Positions 17,922 through 25,261 of a DNA stretch of 36,444 bases are shown in pieces. Every line of letters begins with the position of its first letter. Position 1 is the first letter of the stretch. The translations under genes were made by a program, and so were the position numbers. The notes below the pieces were generated by a model. The model saw nothing but the letters and a program-made list of their open reading frames with translations, did no database searches and had not been told where the DNA came from. The stretch is from Candidatus Methanophagales archaeon (GTDB lineage: Archaea > Halobacteriota > Syntropharchaeia > Alkanophagales > Methanospirareceae): NCBI GenBank assembly GCA_003336485.1, contig QENH01000183.1:1-36444 (forward strand). The letters are read 5' to 3'.

Positions 17922-18833
17922 ATGAGAGAAGCAATAACAGTAAGAAACCTGAGTTACAGGTATCCGGACGGCTCGCAAGCGCTGGAAGATGTAAATATGG
18001 AAGTGTATGAAGGAGAGCGGATTGCGGTAGTGGGACCGAACGGAGCAGGGAAGACAACATTTATGCTGCATCTCAATGGCACTTTACGCGGCAGCGAAGG
18101 ACAGATAGAGATATTCGGTAAGAATCTGGAGAAGATGAAAAGAGAAGAGATAGTAAAAGAAGTGGGAATGGTTTTTCAGGACCCTGATGACCAGTTGTTC
18201 ATGCCCACCATCTTTGATGACATCGCTTTTGGCCCGATAAATCTGGGGTTAAAAGAAGATGAGGTACGGGAACGAGTGGAAAAAGCTATTTCGTCGCTTG
18301 GGCTTTCGGGCTATGAAGACAAGTCGCCACATCATCTCAGTTTCGGCGAGAAGAAGAAGGCGTCATTGGCTGCGGTTATGGCTATGGAGCCGCGGATATT
18401 GGTGCTTGACGAGCCGACAGCTAATCTTGATCCGAGGAGCAGGGCAGAGTTGATAGGGATTCTAAATGAATTGAACGAACGAGAAGGAATTACTATGGTG
18501 ATCGTAACGCATGACGTAAATGCTATTCCTGAGCTTGCAGATCGTATATACGCACTGAACCGTACGATAATAGAAACGGGTACGCCACGAGAGATATTTT
18601 TCAATGGTGCGTTACTGAAGCAGAACAAGCTGGATGTGCCGGATGTGTTTAAAGTGTTTGAAGTGTTGAGGTGTTTTGGCGTTAATTGCGAGAAAATACC
18701 TTTGTCACTGGATGAAGCAGTATCGGGATTAACAAAGATGATAGAGACCGAAGGCGGACACATACATCTGCACATCCATGAGCATACGCACGACGAGATA
18801 GAGAAATGGAGGAGTAAGTATGAGCATCATTAG
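17922..18833 (+). CDS. nikO: NikO/CbiO ATPase with His-rich C-terminal tail
   Basis: This is the ABC-type ATPase of the transporter. In its 303 residues: Walker A GPNGAGKTT near 39-47, Q-loop VFQDPDDQLF, signature LSFGEKKKASLA, Walker B ILVLDEPTANLD and switch His in VTHDV. All catalytic residues are present. The last 25 or so residues include HIHLHIHEHTHDE and end in HH, eight histidines in all, a probable metal-binding or metal-sensing tail beyond the usual C-terminal domain. It closes the nik operon; the next gene (nas1) starts 364 bp downstream with its own promoter. Confidence 0.93.
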   Translation: MREAITVRNLSYRYPDGSQALEDVNMEVYEGERIAVVGPNGAGKTTFMLHLNGTLRGSEGQIEIFGKNLEKMKREEIVKEVGMVFQDPDDQLFMPTIFDDIAFGPINLGLKEDEVRERVEKAISSLGLSGYEDKSPHHLSFGEKKKASLAAVMAMEPRILVLDEPTANLDPRSRAELIGILNELNEREGITMVIVTHDVNAIPELADRIYALNRTIIETGTPREIFFNGALLKQNKLDVPDVFKVFEVLRCFGVNCEKIPLSLDEAVSGLTKMIETEGGHIHLHIHEHTHDEIEKWRSKYEHH

Positions 18834-19197
18834 TACAAACCAATTGTATTTGATTTGGTGCCTGGGATTTTGCTAAACAAATAACAGATCTTTCTATGGA
18901 TACAGGGTAAAATAGGGGTTCCTTATTCAGAAGGCAATCCCACTCCTTATTACCGTAACAGCTAATAATCTGTTTTTATTTTTGATAGTTTTGTCGCTTT
19001 TTGTCAGACCTGACCGCTTTTAAACCAGCTTCATTTTCACACCGAAATAGCCGCCGTGTTACGAACCAAAAAAGGGTCACATTTAATATCATCTATTTGG
19101 ATTTTATCTGAAATTTTAGGTGATGATTTAGCTTCTTTATTAAATCGGCCCGCAAATATCGAAAGATTTAAATAGTACTCTTCTTTCATCTCATATT
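18834..19197. other. Intergenic region between nikO and nas1
   Basis: No gene is supportable. The first 160 bp are A+T-rich and unremarkable. From about 18997 onward the sequence is a diverged copy of the block in front of the fourth synthase gene (listed separately). Confidence 0.6.
18997..19197 (+). promoter_or_regulatory. Conserved upstream block and promoter of nas1
   Basis: About 200 bp align with 23826-24025, the block before the truncated nas4. Shared pieces include gaccgctttt, accgaaatag, gtgttacga, gtcacatttaatatc and ctatttggattt. The TATA-like gatttaaatag at about 19164-19174 lies about 25-30 bp before ATG 19198 with no Shine-Dalgarno, so the transcript is probably leaderless. The whole block is longer than a core promoter needs, suggesting regulatory content or simple recent duplication. 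Confidence 0.6.
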
Positions 19198-20148
19198 ATG
19201 GCTGCGGTTAATAAATATGTATTTCCAAGTAACAGTACATGCTATTGTGCAGAATCAATAACCGAAGAAATCATGGAGATATATTCATCCCTCAAGGGAC
19301 TTAAGGATGATGTGATATATCAAGACCCTTCGAATCATCTAAAGACCGTGTTTCAAAGACTGGACTATCTGATTGCACAGGATATAGATGATGAATCAGC
19401 AGAAGCGATCCTCTCTAATTCTGAATTTAATTCTGCTCTTGATGTTATCACGCGGTTTAGAAGCATGTATACCGCGAAATTGGAAATTGAACATACAAAA
19501 TCCATACTAAAAAGCAGCGACTCATGGGAAGTCCTCAAAAATTTTGCATATCTTCCCAATTACCTTCAACTGGCACAGACAGAGTATCAGGGAGCTGGGC
19601 TTAGACCAGGCGACTGTGTACTGTTTCTTGGAAGCGGACCTCTACCTATAAGTCTTATAGTGCTGTGTCATCAGTATGGACTCAGAGGGATCGGGATTGA
19701 ACAGGAACCCGACAGAGCGGAACTTTCAAGAAGAGTGCTGGCGAAACTGGGGCTTTCTGATCAGATAAGAATAATCGAGGGAAACCATTCGACACTGCCC
19801 TTAAAAGAGAGGACCGAGCTTATCATGGTAGCCGCGCAAGCGGAACCCAAGAAGGAAATCTTCGATCATCTGGCAAATGTTTTGCCGACGGAAACAAAAA
19901 TCTCCTATCGACTCTATGATAAGGGTCTTAGAAGGCTGTTGGACACTTTTTATCGTTATGAATTACCTGAACCGTTTGAGGAATATCTCAGGGTCCGACC
20001 AAAACCGCCTGCCAACAATACCGTTGTGTTTCTAACTACCAATAATATTGGGTATATCTCAACCACTGACGGTCAGTTAAGCGAGAGATGCCTAACATTT
20101 AACGATGAAGAGATGCAGGATATAACCCAATCGCCGGAGATATGTTAA
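19198..20148 (+). CDS. Nicotianamine synthase-like enzyme, copy 1
   Basis: Nicotianamine synthases transfer aminopropyl groups from S-adenosylmethionine to make nicotianamine or, in archaea, glutamate-capped thermonicotianamine, a chelator of Ni and Fe. The 316-aa protein has an N-terminal helical part with EIEHTKSIL near 97-104 (candidate region of the catalytic Glu), the FAYLPNYLQLAQTEY segment (NAS pattern Y-x-x-N-Y-x-x-L-x-x-x-E) at 116-130, and a Rossmann core starting LFLGSGPLPISL at about 142-153, the family's most distinctive motif, followed by GIGIEQEP. A C-terminal extension after FLTTN is absent in the other copies. First of three tandem intact paralogues directly after the nickel transporter. 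Confidence 0.85.
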   Translation: MAAVNKYVFPSNSTCYCAESITEEIMEIYSSLKGLKDDVIYQDPSNHLKTVFQRLDYLIAQDIDDESAEAILSNSEFNSALDVITRFRSMYTAKLEIEHTKSILKSSDSWEVLKNFAYLPNYLQLAQTEYQGAGLRPGDCVLFLGSGPLPISLIVLCHQYGLRGIGIEQEPDRAELSRRVLAKLGLSDQIRIIEGNHSTLPLKERTELIMVAAQAEPKKEIFDHLANVLPTETKISYRLYDKGLRRLLDTFYRYELPEPFEEYLRVRPKPPANNTVVFLTTNNIGYISTTDGQLSERCLTFNDEEMQDITQSPEIC

Positions 20149-20260
20149 AGCCTCCATTGACCGGGTCGTAATTTTTGCCTGATGATTATGCTTTATTTAT
20201 TTTTAAATTAACCAGTATCTATCGGAATTATTAATTACTGTACTTCTTTTATTATATTTT

Positions 20261-21133
20261 ATGGCTGCGATTAATAAAAACGCACTTCTGAGTAATAGTA
20301 TGTGTAATTATGCAGAACCAATAATTGGAGAAATAAGGGAGATATATTCTGCGATCAAGGGTCTTACGGATGTAGAGATATATCAAGATACTTCGAACCA
20401 TCTTAAGACCATCTTTAAACGATTGGACTATCTGATTGCACTGGATATATCAGATAAACACGCAGAAGAGCTCCTCTCGAATTCCGGATTGAAGGTAGCA
20501 TTTGATGTTATTGCCCGGTTCAGAAGTACGTATATTGCGAAATTGGAAATTGAACATGCAAAAGCCATACTAAAAAGCAGCGATTCTTGGGAAGCGCTAA
20601 AAAATTGGGACCATCTACACAATTACCTTCAACTGGCACAGACGGAATATCTGGGCTCTGGGCTTAGACCTGGTGACTGTGTCCTGTTTCTTGGAAGCGG
20701 ACCACTGCCTATCAGTCTTATAATTCTTTGTCGTCTGTATGGACTAAGAGGGATCGGGATTGAACAAGAACCCGACAGAGCGGAACTTTCAAGAACGGTG
20801 CTGGACAAATTAGGGCTTTCTGATCGGATAAAGATAATCGCGGGAAACCATTTTTCAGTGCCCTTAGAAGAGCGCCCCGAACTGGTCCTGGTAGCCGCGC
20901 AAGCGGAGCCCAAAAGGGCTATCTTTGATCATTTGGCTAAGGTTCTCCCCGCGGGAAGAAAGGTATCATATCGTATCTATGAGAAAGGGCTTAGAAAGTT
21001 GTTGGATACCTTTTATCGTTATGAATTACCTGAACAGTTTAAGGAATATCTCAGGGTTCGGCCAAAACCGCCTGCCAACAATACCGTGGTTTTTCTGACC
21101 ACACGGAGCCGTAAAAAGGGCAAGTCTGAATGA
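20261..21133 (+). CDS. Nicotianamine synthase-like enzyme, copy 2
   Basis: A close paralogue of copy 1 over its full length (same MAA-N-K start, same EIEHAKAIL, NYLQLAQTEY, LFLGSGPLPISL and GIGIEQEPDRAELSR motifs). At 290 aa it lacks the C-terminal extension of copy 1 and ends in RSRKKGKSE. It has its own A+T-rich upstream region and no Shine-Dalgarno, so a separate leaderless transcript is likely. The upstream region is not related to the block before copies 1 and 4. Both copies keep all motifs, so they may be redundant or make products with different numbers of aminopropyl groups; that is speculation. Confidence 0.85.
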   Translation: MAAINKNALLSNSMCNYAEPIIGEIREIYSAIKGLTDVEIYQDTSNHLKTIFKRLDYLIALDISDKHAEELLSNSGLKVAFDVIARFRSTYIAKLEIEHAKAILKSSDSWEALKNWDHLHNYLQLAQTEYLGSGLRPGDCVLFLGSGPLPISLIILCRLYGLRGIGIEQEPDRAELSRTVLDKLGLSDRIKIIAGNHFSVPLEERPELVLVAAQAEPKRAIFDHLAKVLPAGRKVSYRIYEKGLRKLLDTFYRYELPEQFKEYLRVRPKPPANNTVVFLTTRSRKKGKSE

Positions 21134-21292
21134 ATACCGCTTATCATGGCAAAGGCGGTATAATAAGGAGCTTGAACGGATGAAAACGGATTAAGAATGA
21201 CTTTGAGAGGCTATAAGAACTAACTTTAATAAAGTAATAATTAATTATGTTTTAATAGATGTAAGTAATATTATAAAGGGGGAAGTAACATT

Positions 21293-22102
21293 ATGGGCCA
21301 TTCGCGACAATCAATAATTAACGAACTAGGGCGAATATATTCAATGACAAAAGATCTTAAAGATCAAGAAATCCTTCACAGCCATTCGAATCACCTTAAA
21401 ACATTTTTTCAGCGATTGGACTATCTGGCTGCACTGGATGTAGATGACCGATTAGTAGAAGATATCGTCTGCAAACTTGGATATAACCCCGCACTTGAGG
21501 CTATTGTCAGATTCAGGAATCTATATAGTTTGAGGCTCGAAATCGAAAATGCAAATTCCATACTGGCCAGTAGAGCTCCATGGGAAGTACTAAAAAAATT
21601 CACCCATTTCTCAAATTATACTCAACTGGCTCGAACCGAATGTCAGGGAGCTGAACTAAAACCCGACGATAATGTTATTTTTCTTGGCTGCGGACCATTG
21701 CCTTTAAGCCTTATAATGCTGTGCCATCAACATGGACTTAGAGGAATCGGAATTGAACAGGAACCGGAGAGGGCAGAACTATCAAGAAAAGTGCTGCAGA
21801 AACTGGAGCTTTCTGATCAGATCAAGATAATCGCGGGAAACCATTTCACATTACCCCTAAAAGAGAAGCCCGAACTTCTCATGGTGGCTGCAGCAGCAGA
21901 ACCCAAAAAGGAGATAATTGATCATCTGGCTATGGTGTTGCCTGAAGGAACAAAAATAACCTATCGAATTTATGAGAAAGGGCTTAGAAGATTATTGGAA
22001 AACTCTTCTTTTACTGAATTGCCTGAACAGTTTAAGGAATATCTCAGGATCCGACCTGAACCACCAGTCAACAATACCGTTGTATTTCTTACCTCTCTTT
22101 GA
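21293..22102 (+). CDS. Nicotianamine synthase-like enzyme, copy 3 (divergent)
   Basis: The most divergent of the intact copies, at 269 aa. It lacks the first 20 or so residues of copies 1 and 2, has GCGPLPLSL instead of GSGPLPISL, and FTHFSNYTQLARTEC instead of YLPNYLQLAQTEY. The acidic helix (EIENANSIL) and GIGIEQEPERAELSR are kept. Unlike copies 1 and 2 it has a Shine-Dalgarno-like aaaggggga before ATG 21293. Its stop codon lies inside a short relic of nikK sequence (see 22095-22169), so its 3' end was set by a rearrangement. The substitutions at ligand-binding motifs suggest a changed substrate or product. Confidence 0.83.
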   Translation: MGHSRQSIINELGRIYSMTKDLKDQEILHSHSNHLKTFFQRLDYLAALDVDDRLVEDIVCKLGYNPALEAIVRFRNLYSLRLEIENANSILASRAPWEVLKKFTHFSNYTQLARTECQGAELKPDDNVIFLGCGPLPLSLIMLCHQHGLRGIGIEQEPERAELSRKVLQKLELSDQIKIIAGNHFTLPLKEKPELLMVAAAAEPKKEIIDHLAMVLPEGTKITYRIYEKGLRRLLENSSFTELPEQFKEYLRIRPEPPVNNTVVFLTSL

Positions 22103-22169
22103 CTGCATTGATATTCCTGAGGTTTGAGACGAAAAAGATCTGGAGGGTTAAGATGAAGAGTGGTTTGAT
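22095..22169 (+). pseudogene. Scar of a deleted nikK-nikL copy
   Basis: 22095-22112 (ctctttgactgcattgat) is identical to 22501-22518 inside nikK copy 2, and similarity runs a little further. 22123-22169 matches 23199-23246, the end of nikK copy 2 plus the start of nikL copy 2 (including a shine-dalgarno-like ggagg and atgaagagyggtttgata). The two parts are joined with about 680 bp missing. The frame stops after a few codons, so nothing is made. Confidence 0.75.
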
Positions 22170-22197
22170 ACATGAGATGTCGAAAAAAAACAGAAAA

Positions 22198-22241
22198 GCT
22201 TTTTATATGTTATGTACTTTACATGCAGTATGTATATAAAA
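22198..22241 (+). promoter_or_regulatory. Promoter region of nikK copy 2 with ATGTA/TACAT half-sites
   Basis: atgtactttacat (22212-22224) is a palindrome with 5-bp arms, and a further atgta follows at 22230-22234, giving three alternating half-sites. They lie between or over two TATA-like runs (tttttatat at 22199-22207 and tatataaaa at 22233-22241). The resemblance to the atgtta/taacat repeat before the first nik operon suggests a common regulator. Confidence 0.45.
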
Positions 22242-22302
22242 ATAGGTCATTTGCTTTCGCGGTTAGTACAGGTGACTATCGAATGGTGGAGAGTGTAGGA
22301 AT

Positions 22303-23232
22303 ATGGGTAACAGAATAAAATATATTATTGTTATGCTCGTGGCGGTTACGATTGTAGGAAGCGGTATCGTGGGTATAGCATCTGCTCACTTCACGATGCT
22401 CTTTCCGGGTGGAGGCATGGATGTTAGTCCTGAGGATTACATTGCAAGTTTGGGAGAGGAAAAGACCGTGCTGATCACTTGGGGATGCCCATTCAAAGAA
22501 CTCTTTGACTGCATTGATGTCCCTGAAGTATATGTAAGGGCTCCTGATGGTAACATCACGCAGTTAACCCCTGTTGAGACATCAGTTGATGGTGTGAAAG
22601 CGTATAAAGTATCTTTCACGATTGACAAACGTGGCGATTACATTGTTTCTGCCGCGATGAACGTATCAGCGATTAAGGGTGAATTTGTTGATCATGCAAA
22701 GGCGGTAATTCACTGCGGTCAAGCGACATGGAATGGGTGGGATGCAGAACTTGGTGATAAAGTCGAGATAATCCCTTACATACGCCCTTACGGGATAGAA
22801 GAAGGGTTCGTATTCAGAGCAAGGGCGCTTCAGGATGGCGAACCACTCACAAACACAACGGTTTATATCGTAAAGTATCGTCTGAGCGATGATCCGGAGG
22901 TGCTCAAGAAAGCTGAGGCTATCTATCCGCAGGACTCATGGATGATGGTAAAAGGCTACACGAAGACAGATTCCGATGGCAACTTTGTATACACACTCGA
23001 TGAACCCGGGGTATGGACTATCGCGGCCTTTGGTAAGGGTGTGATGGAACGCAGCATCCTCATCGTACCGGTATTCGAGTCTTTCCCGCCCGCGGAGAAA
23101 GGGGACTACTCAACCATCCCCGAAGCAGATACAACACCTGAGACACCAGCAGTCGGATTATTCACAACAGTAGGGCTAATTGGGCTTATCGCTGTTCTTT
23201 TGAGACGGAAAAGATCAGGAGGACTCAGATGA
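22303..23232 (+). CDS. NikK-like exported nickel-binding subunit, copy 2 (DUF4198)
   Basis: A paralogue of the protein at 14986-15999, 309 aa. The signal peptide ends GIASA and the mature N-terminus is again HFTMLFPGG. Shared segments are SPEDYIASLGEEKTV, AVIHCGQATWNGWDAE, PYIRPYGIEEGFVF and GNFVYTLDEPGVW. The tail ends in a membrane helix followed by RRKRS; the TPAVGLFTTVG sequence only loosely resembles a PGF-CTERM signal. Its stop overlaps the start of nikL copy 2 by 4 nt. No additional M, Q or O genes accompany it, so it presumably works with the first transporter or with an unseen one. Confidence 0.85.
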   Translation: MGNRIKYIIVMLVAVTIVGSGIVGIASAHFTMLFPGGGMDVSPEDYIASLGEEKTVLITWGCPFKELFDCIDVPEVYVRAPDGNITQLTPVETSVDGVKAYKVSFTIDKRGDYIVSAAMNVSAIKGEFVDHAKAVIHCGQATWNGWDAELGDKVEIIPYIRPYGIEEGFVFRARALQDGEPLTNTTVYIVKYRLSDDPEVLKKAEAIYPQDSWMMVKGYTKTDSDGNFVYTLDEPGVWTIAAFGKGVMERSILIVPVFESFPPAEKGDYSTIPEADTTPETPAVGLFTTVGLIGLIAVLLRRKRSGGLR

Positions 23233-23675
23233 AGAGCGGTTTGATACTGGCAATTCTTGTTATTGTGGCATTTGGTCCCGCTCTTGTATCCGGGCATGCA
23301 CTAGTCGTAGATTATGGAGTTGAGTCGGTCTATATCGAGGCATACTACGGCGGTATTATAACTACACCTGTACAGGATGGAGATGTTGAAGTATTCTATC
23401 CTGATGGAAAGCTGTATGTAGAGGGTAAGACCGACGAAAACGGCATGTTTAGCTTTGATCCAAAATTTGGGAAGGACTGGCTGGTTGTTGTTGAATCAAC
23501 AGGTCACAGGAATGAGAAGATGGTCAATCTAAGCGCCGCCGCCACAGGTGAAGCAGGAAGCGAGATGCCACTTTATCTCAAGGTCTTTGCAGGTCTGGGT
23601 TATATTCTCGGTATTCTTGGTTTTTTTTTATGGTACAAGAGTTTCAAGCAAGCTCGCCAATCAAAGGATGAATGA
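23229..23675 (+). CDS. NikL-like accessory subunit, copy 2
   Basis: A 148-aa exported protein: signal peptide ending LVSG, mature N-terminus HALVVDYG, a carboxypeptidase-regulatory-like beta domain (GDVEVFYPDGKLYVEGK, DENGMFSF), a membrane helix (VFAGLGYILGILGFFLWY) and a basic tail. It has a good Shine-Dalgarno (aggagga at 23217-23223) and overlaps nikK copy 2 by 4 nt. The protein shares layout and GSEMPLYLK-type juxtamembrane sequence with nikL copy 1, confirming that nikK-nikL was duplicated as a pair, separate from the membrane core. Confidence 0.83.
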   Translation: MKSGLILAILVIVAFGPALVSGHALVVDYGVESVYIEAYYGGIITTPVQDGDVEVFYPDGKLYVEGKTDENGMFSFDPKFGKDWLVVVESTGHRNEKMVNLSAAATGEAGSEMPLYLKVFAGLGYILGILGFFLWYKSFKQARQSKDE

Positions 23676-23696
23676 TTTTGCATTGAGATGCGTCCG

Positions 23697-23815
23697 CCTT
23701 TCCATTCTTTCACCACCTGCGCATACCTGCTCCCCTTGAAATGCGCCTTTATTTTCTCGACATAAGCTTCCAAACAGTCGGTTGTAATCAATCCCGGCAC
23801 ACATTGTATCTGCAA
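23697..23815 (-). pseudogene. Transposase fragment (DDE type, possibly IS1-like)
   Basis: Reverse-strand translation gives PGLITTDCLEAYVEKIKAHF followed by YAQVVKEWKGGRI. The T-T-D-x-x-x-A-Y and Y-A-Q-V-V-K pieces look like the middle of an IS1-type or related DDE transposase (second catalytic Asp region). Neither end of the gene nor the inverted repeats remain. About 40 codons of relic sequence; the ORF beyond residue 45 is not related. Confidence 0.55.
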
Positions 23816-23825
23816 AAAATCATGG

Positions 23826-24025
23826 GATTTTTGTCATGCCCGACCGCTTTTGAGCTATCTTTGCATCACCCGAAATAGCGGTCGTGTTACGAGCCGAACA
23901 AAGGTCACATTTAATATCGCCTATTTGGATTTAATCTGATTTTTTAGGTAGTAATTGGGCGTCGTTCTTAAATTCACCCGCAAATATTGGGTCCTTTAAA
24001 TATTGGGGCTCCTATATAGTACATC
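23826..24025 (+). promoter_or_regulatory. Conserved upstream block and promoter of truncated nas4
   Basis: Diverged copy of 18997-19197. Here cgaccgct (23841-23848) and agcggtcg (23877-23884) form perfect 8-bp inverted arms around 28 nt; in the nas1 copy the right arm is changed, so the stem is weaker. A TATA-like cctttaaatatt ends about 22 bp before ATG 24026, again implying a leaderless transcript. Confidence 0.6.
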
Positions 24026-24577
24026 ATGGCTGCGATTCATAAAAATGGGCGCCTGAGTAATAGTATGTGCTATTATGCAGTAGAATCGGTAACAGAAGAA
24101 ATAATGGAGATCTATTCTGTAATCAGGAGCATTTTCGCATATATCCCCAATTACCTACAACTGGCTAAGACCGAATATCAAGGATCACCGCTTAAGCCAG
24201 GAGACAATGTTCTCTTTCTCGGTAGCGGACCACTACCTATCAGTCTTATAATTCTTTGTCGTCTCTATGGGCTAAGAGGGGTCGGGATAGAGCAAGAACC
24301 AGACAGGGCAGAATTGTCAAGAATTGTGTTGCAGAAACTGGGATGTTCTGATCAGATCAGAATAATCGAGGGGAACCAGTATACGTTGCCCATGATAGAG
24401 AAGTTTGAACTCATCATGGTAGCGGCACAAGCGGAACCCAAAAAGGCGATCTTTGATCATCTGGCAGATGTGCTGCAATTTTGTTTTTATCTTGCTTTGC
24501 AGGAACAGCATCTGCGAGAACATTGTCTGTTGATGATAGCGGCGGGGCAAATTTTACGAGGATACAAGATGCAATAA
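24026..24577 (+). pseudogene. Nicotianamine synthase-like copy 4, internally deleted and 3'-truncated
   Basis: The frame begins like copies 1 and 2 (MAAIHKNGRLSNS) but about 80-85 residues between IYSVIRS and IFAYIPNYLQL are missing, an in-frame deletion that removes the EIEHAK helix thought to hold the catalytic Glu. The Rossmann core with LFLGSGPLPISL and GVGIEQEPDRAEL is intact up to IFDHLADVL at about 24474; beyond this the translation (QFCFYLALQEQ...) is a shadow of the beta-helix gene in another frame. The C-terminal third is thus lost. It cannot be an active synthase of the normal type. Confidence 0.8.
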
Positions 24578-25161
24578 ATAATGCCTCGATGGGAGATATG
24601 ATTTTAGTTTATTCCGGTGTTTACTACGAGAATGTGGTTGTGGATAAATCGGTTACACTAAGAGGGATTGGTCATCCTGTTGTGGATGCAAAGTGGAGCG
24701 GAAATGCTGTTACATTAACTGCTGATGGGATTACGCTTGAAGGGTTCGATATAACAAACGCTGAAGGTTCAAGGATAGGCGCAGGGATCAAGATAACTTC
24801 AAACAACAATAACATTACTGGCAATAATGTCTGTAATAACAATGATCACGGTATCAACTTAGGTACATTTTCTGAAGATAACTTAATCTATCTTAACAAC
24901 TTCATAGACAACATGGACAACGTTTATGACAATTCTCTTTGGACTACCATCTGGAATTCCAAAGAAGAAATAACCTACACTTACAACGGTAACATGTACA
25001 TAAGCTACCTTGGCAACTACTGGGCAGATTACGACGAGAAATATCCGTATGCTGAAGAGATAGACACAACAGGGATTTGGGATACGCCATACAGCATATA
25101 CAAGGAGTACAATAAGGACTTTTATCCGCTGATGGAGCCTCGGGAGAGATACTTACCCTAG
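24475..25161 (+). pseudogene. NosD-like right-handed beta-helix surface protein, 5'-truncated at fusion with nas4
   Basis: The frame contains FLSCFAGTASARTLSVDDSG, the end of a signal peptide with its cleavage site, then GGANFTRIQDAINNASMGDM, the standard beginning of NosD/PbH1 beta-helix proteins, repeats such as NNNNITGNNVCNNNDHGINL, and the end motif GNYWADYDE...GIWDTPYSI...DFYPLM. The initiator and first part of the signal peptide are missing because the nas4 sequence joins at about 24475; TTG at 24481 is the only start in frame. Function of the parent was likely cell-surface carbohydrate or matrix binding. Without a complete signal peptide it is probably not exported. Confidence 0.65.
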
Positions 25162-25261
25162 AGTTTGCTTATCTTTTCGGTTCCTTTCTCGATTCAGAAA
25201 GCCTTAATGTTATCAAGATCGATTTGAAATTCGGGCACTCCCGTATCCACACAGAAAGAGT

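Larger units (their letters stand above)
23676..24025. other. Intergenic region with transposase relic and duplicated promoter block
   Basis: The left half carries a reverse-strand transposase fragment. The right half is the copy of the block found before nas1. Both are listed separately; nothing else is apparent. Confidence 0.6.
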
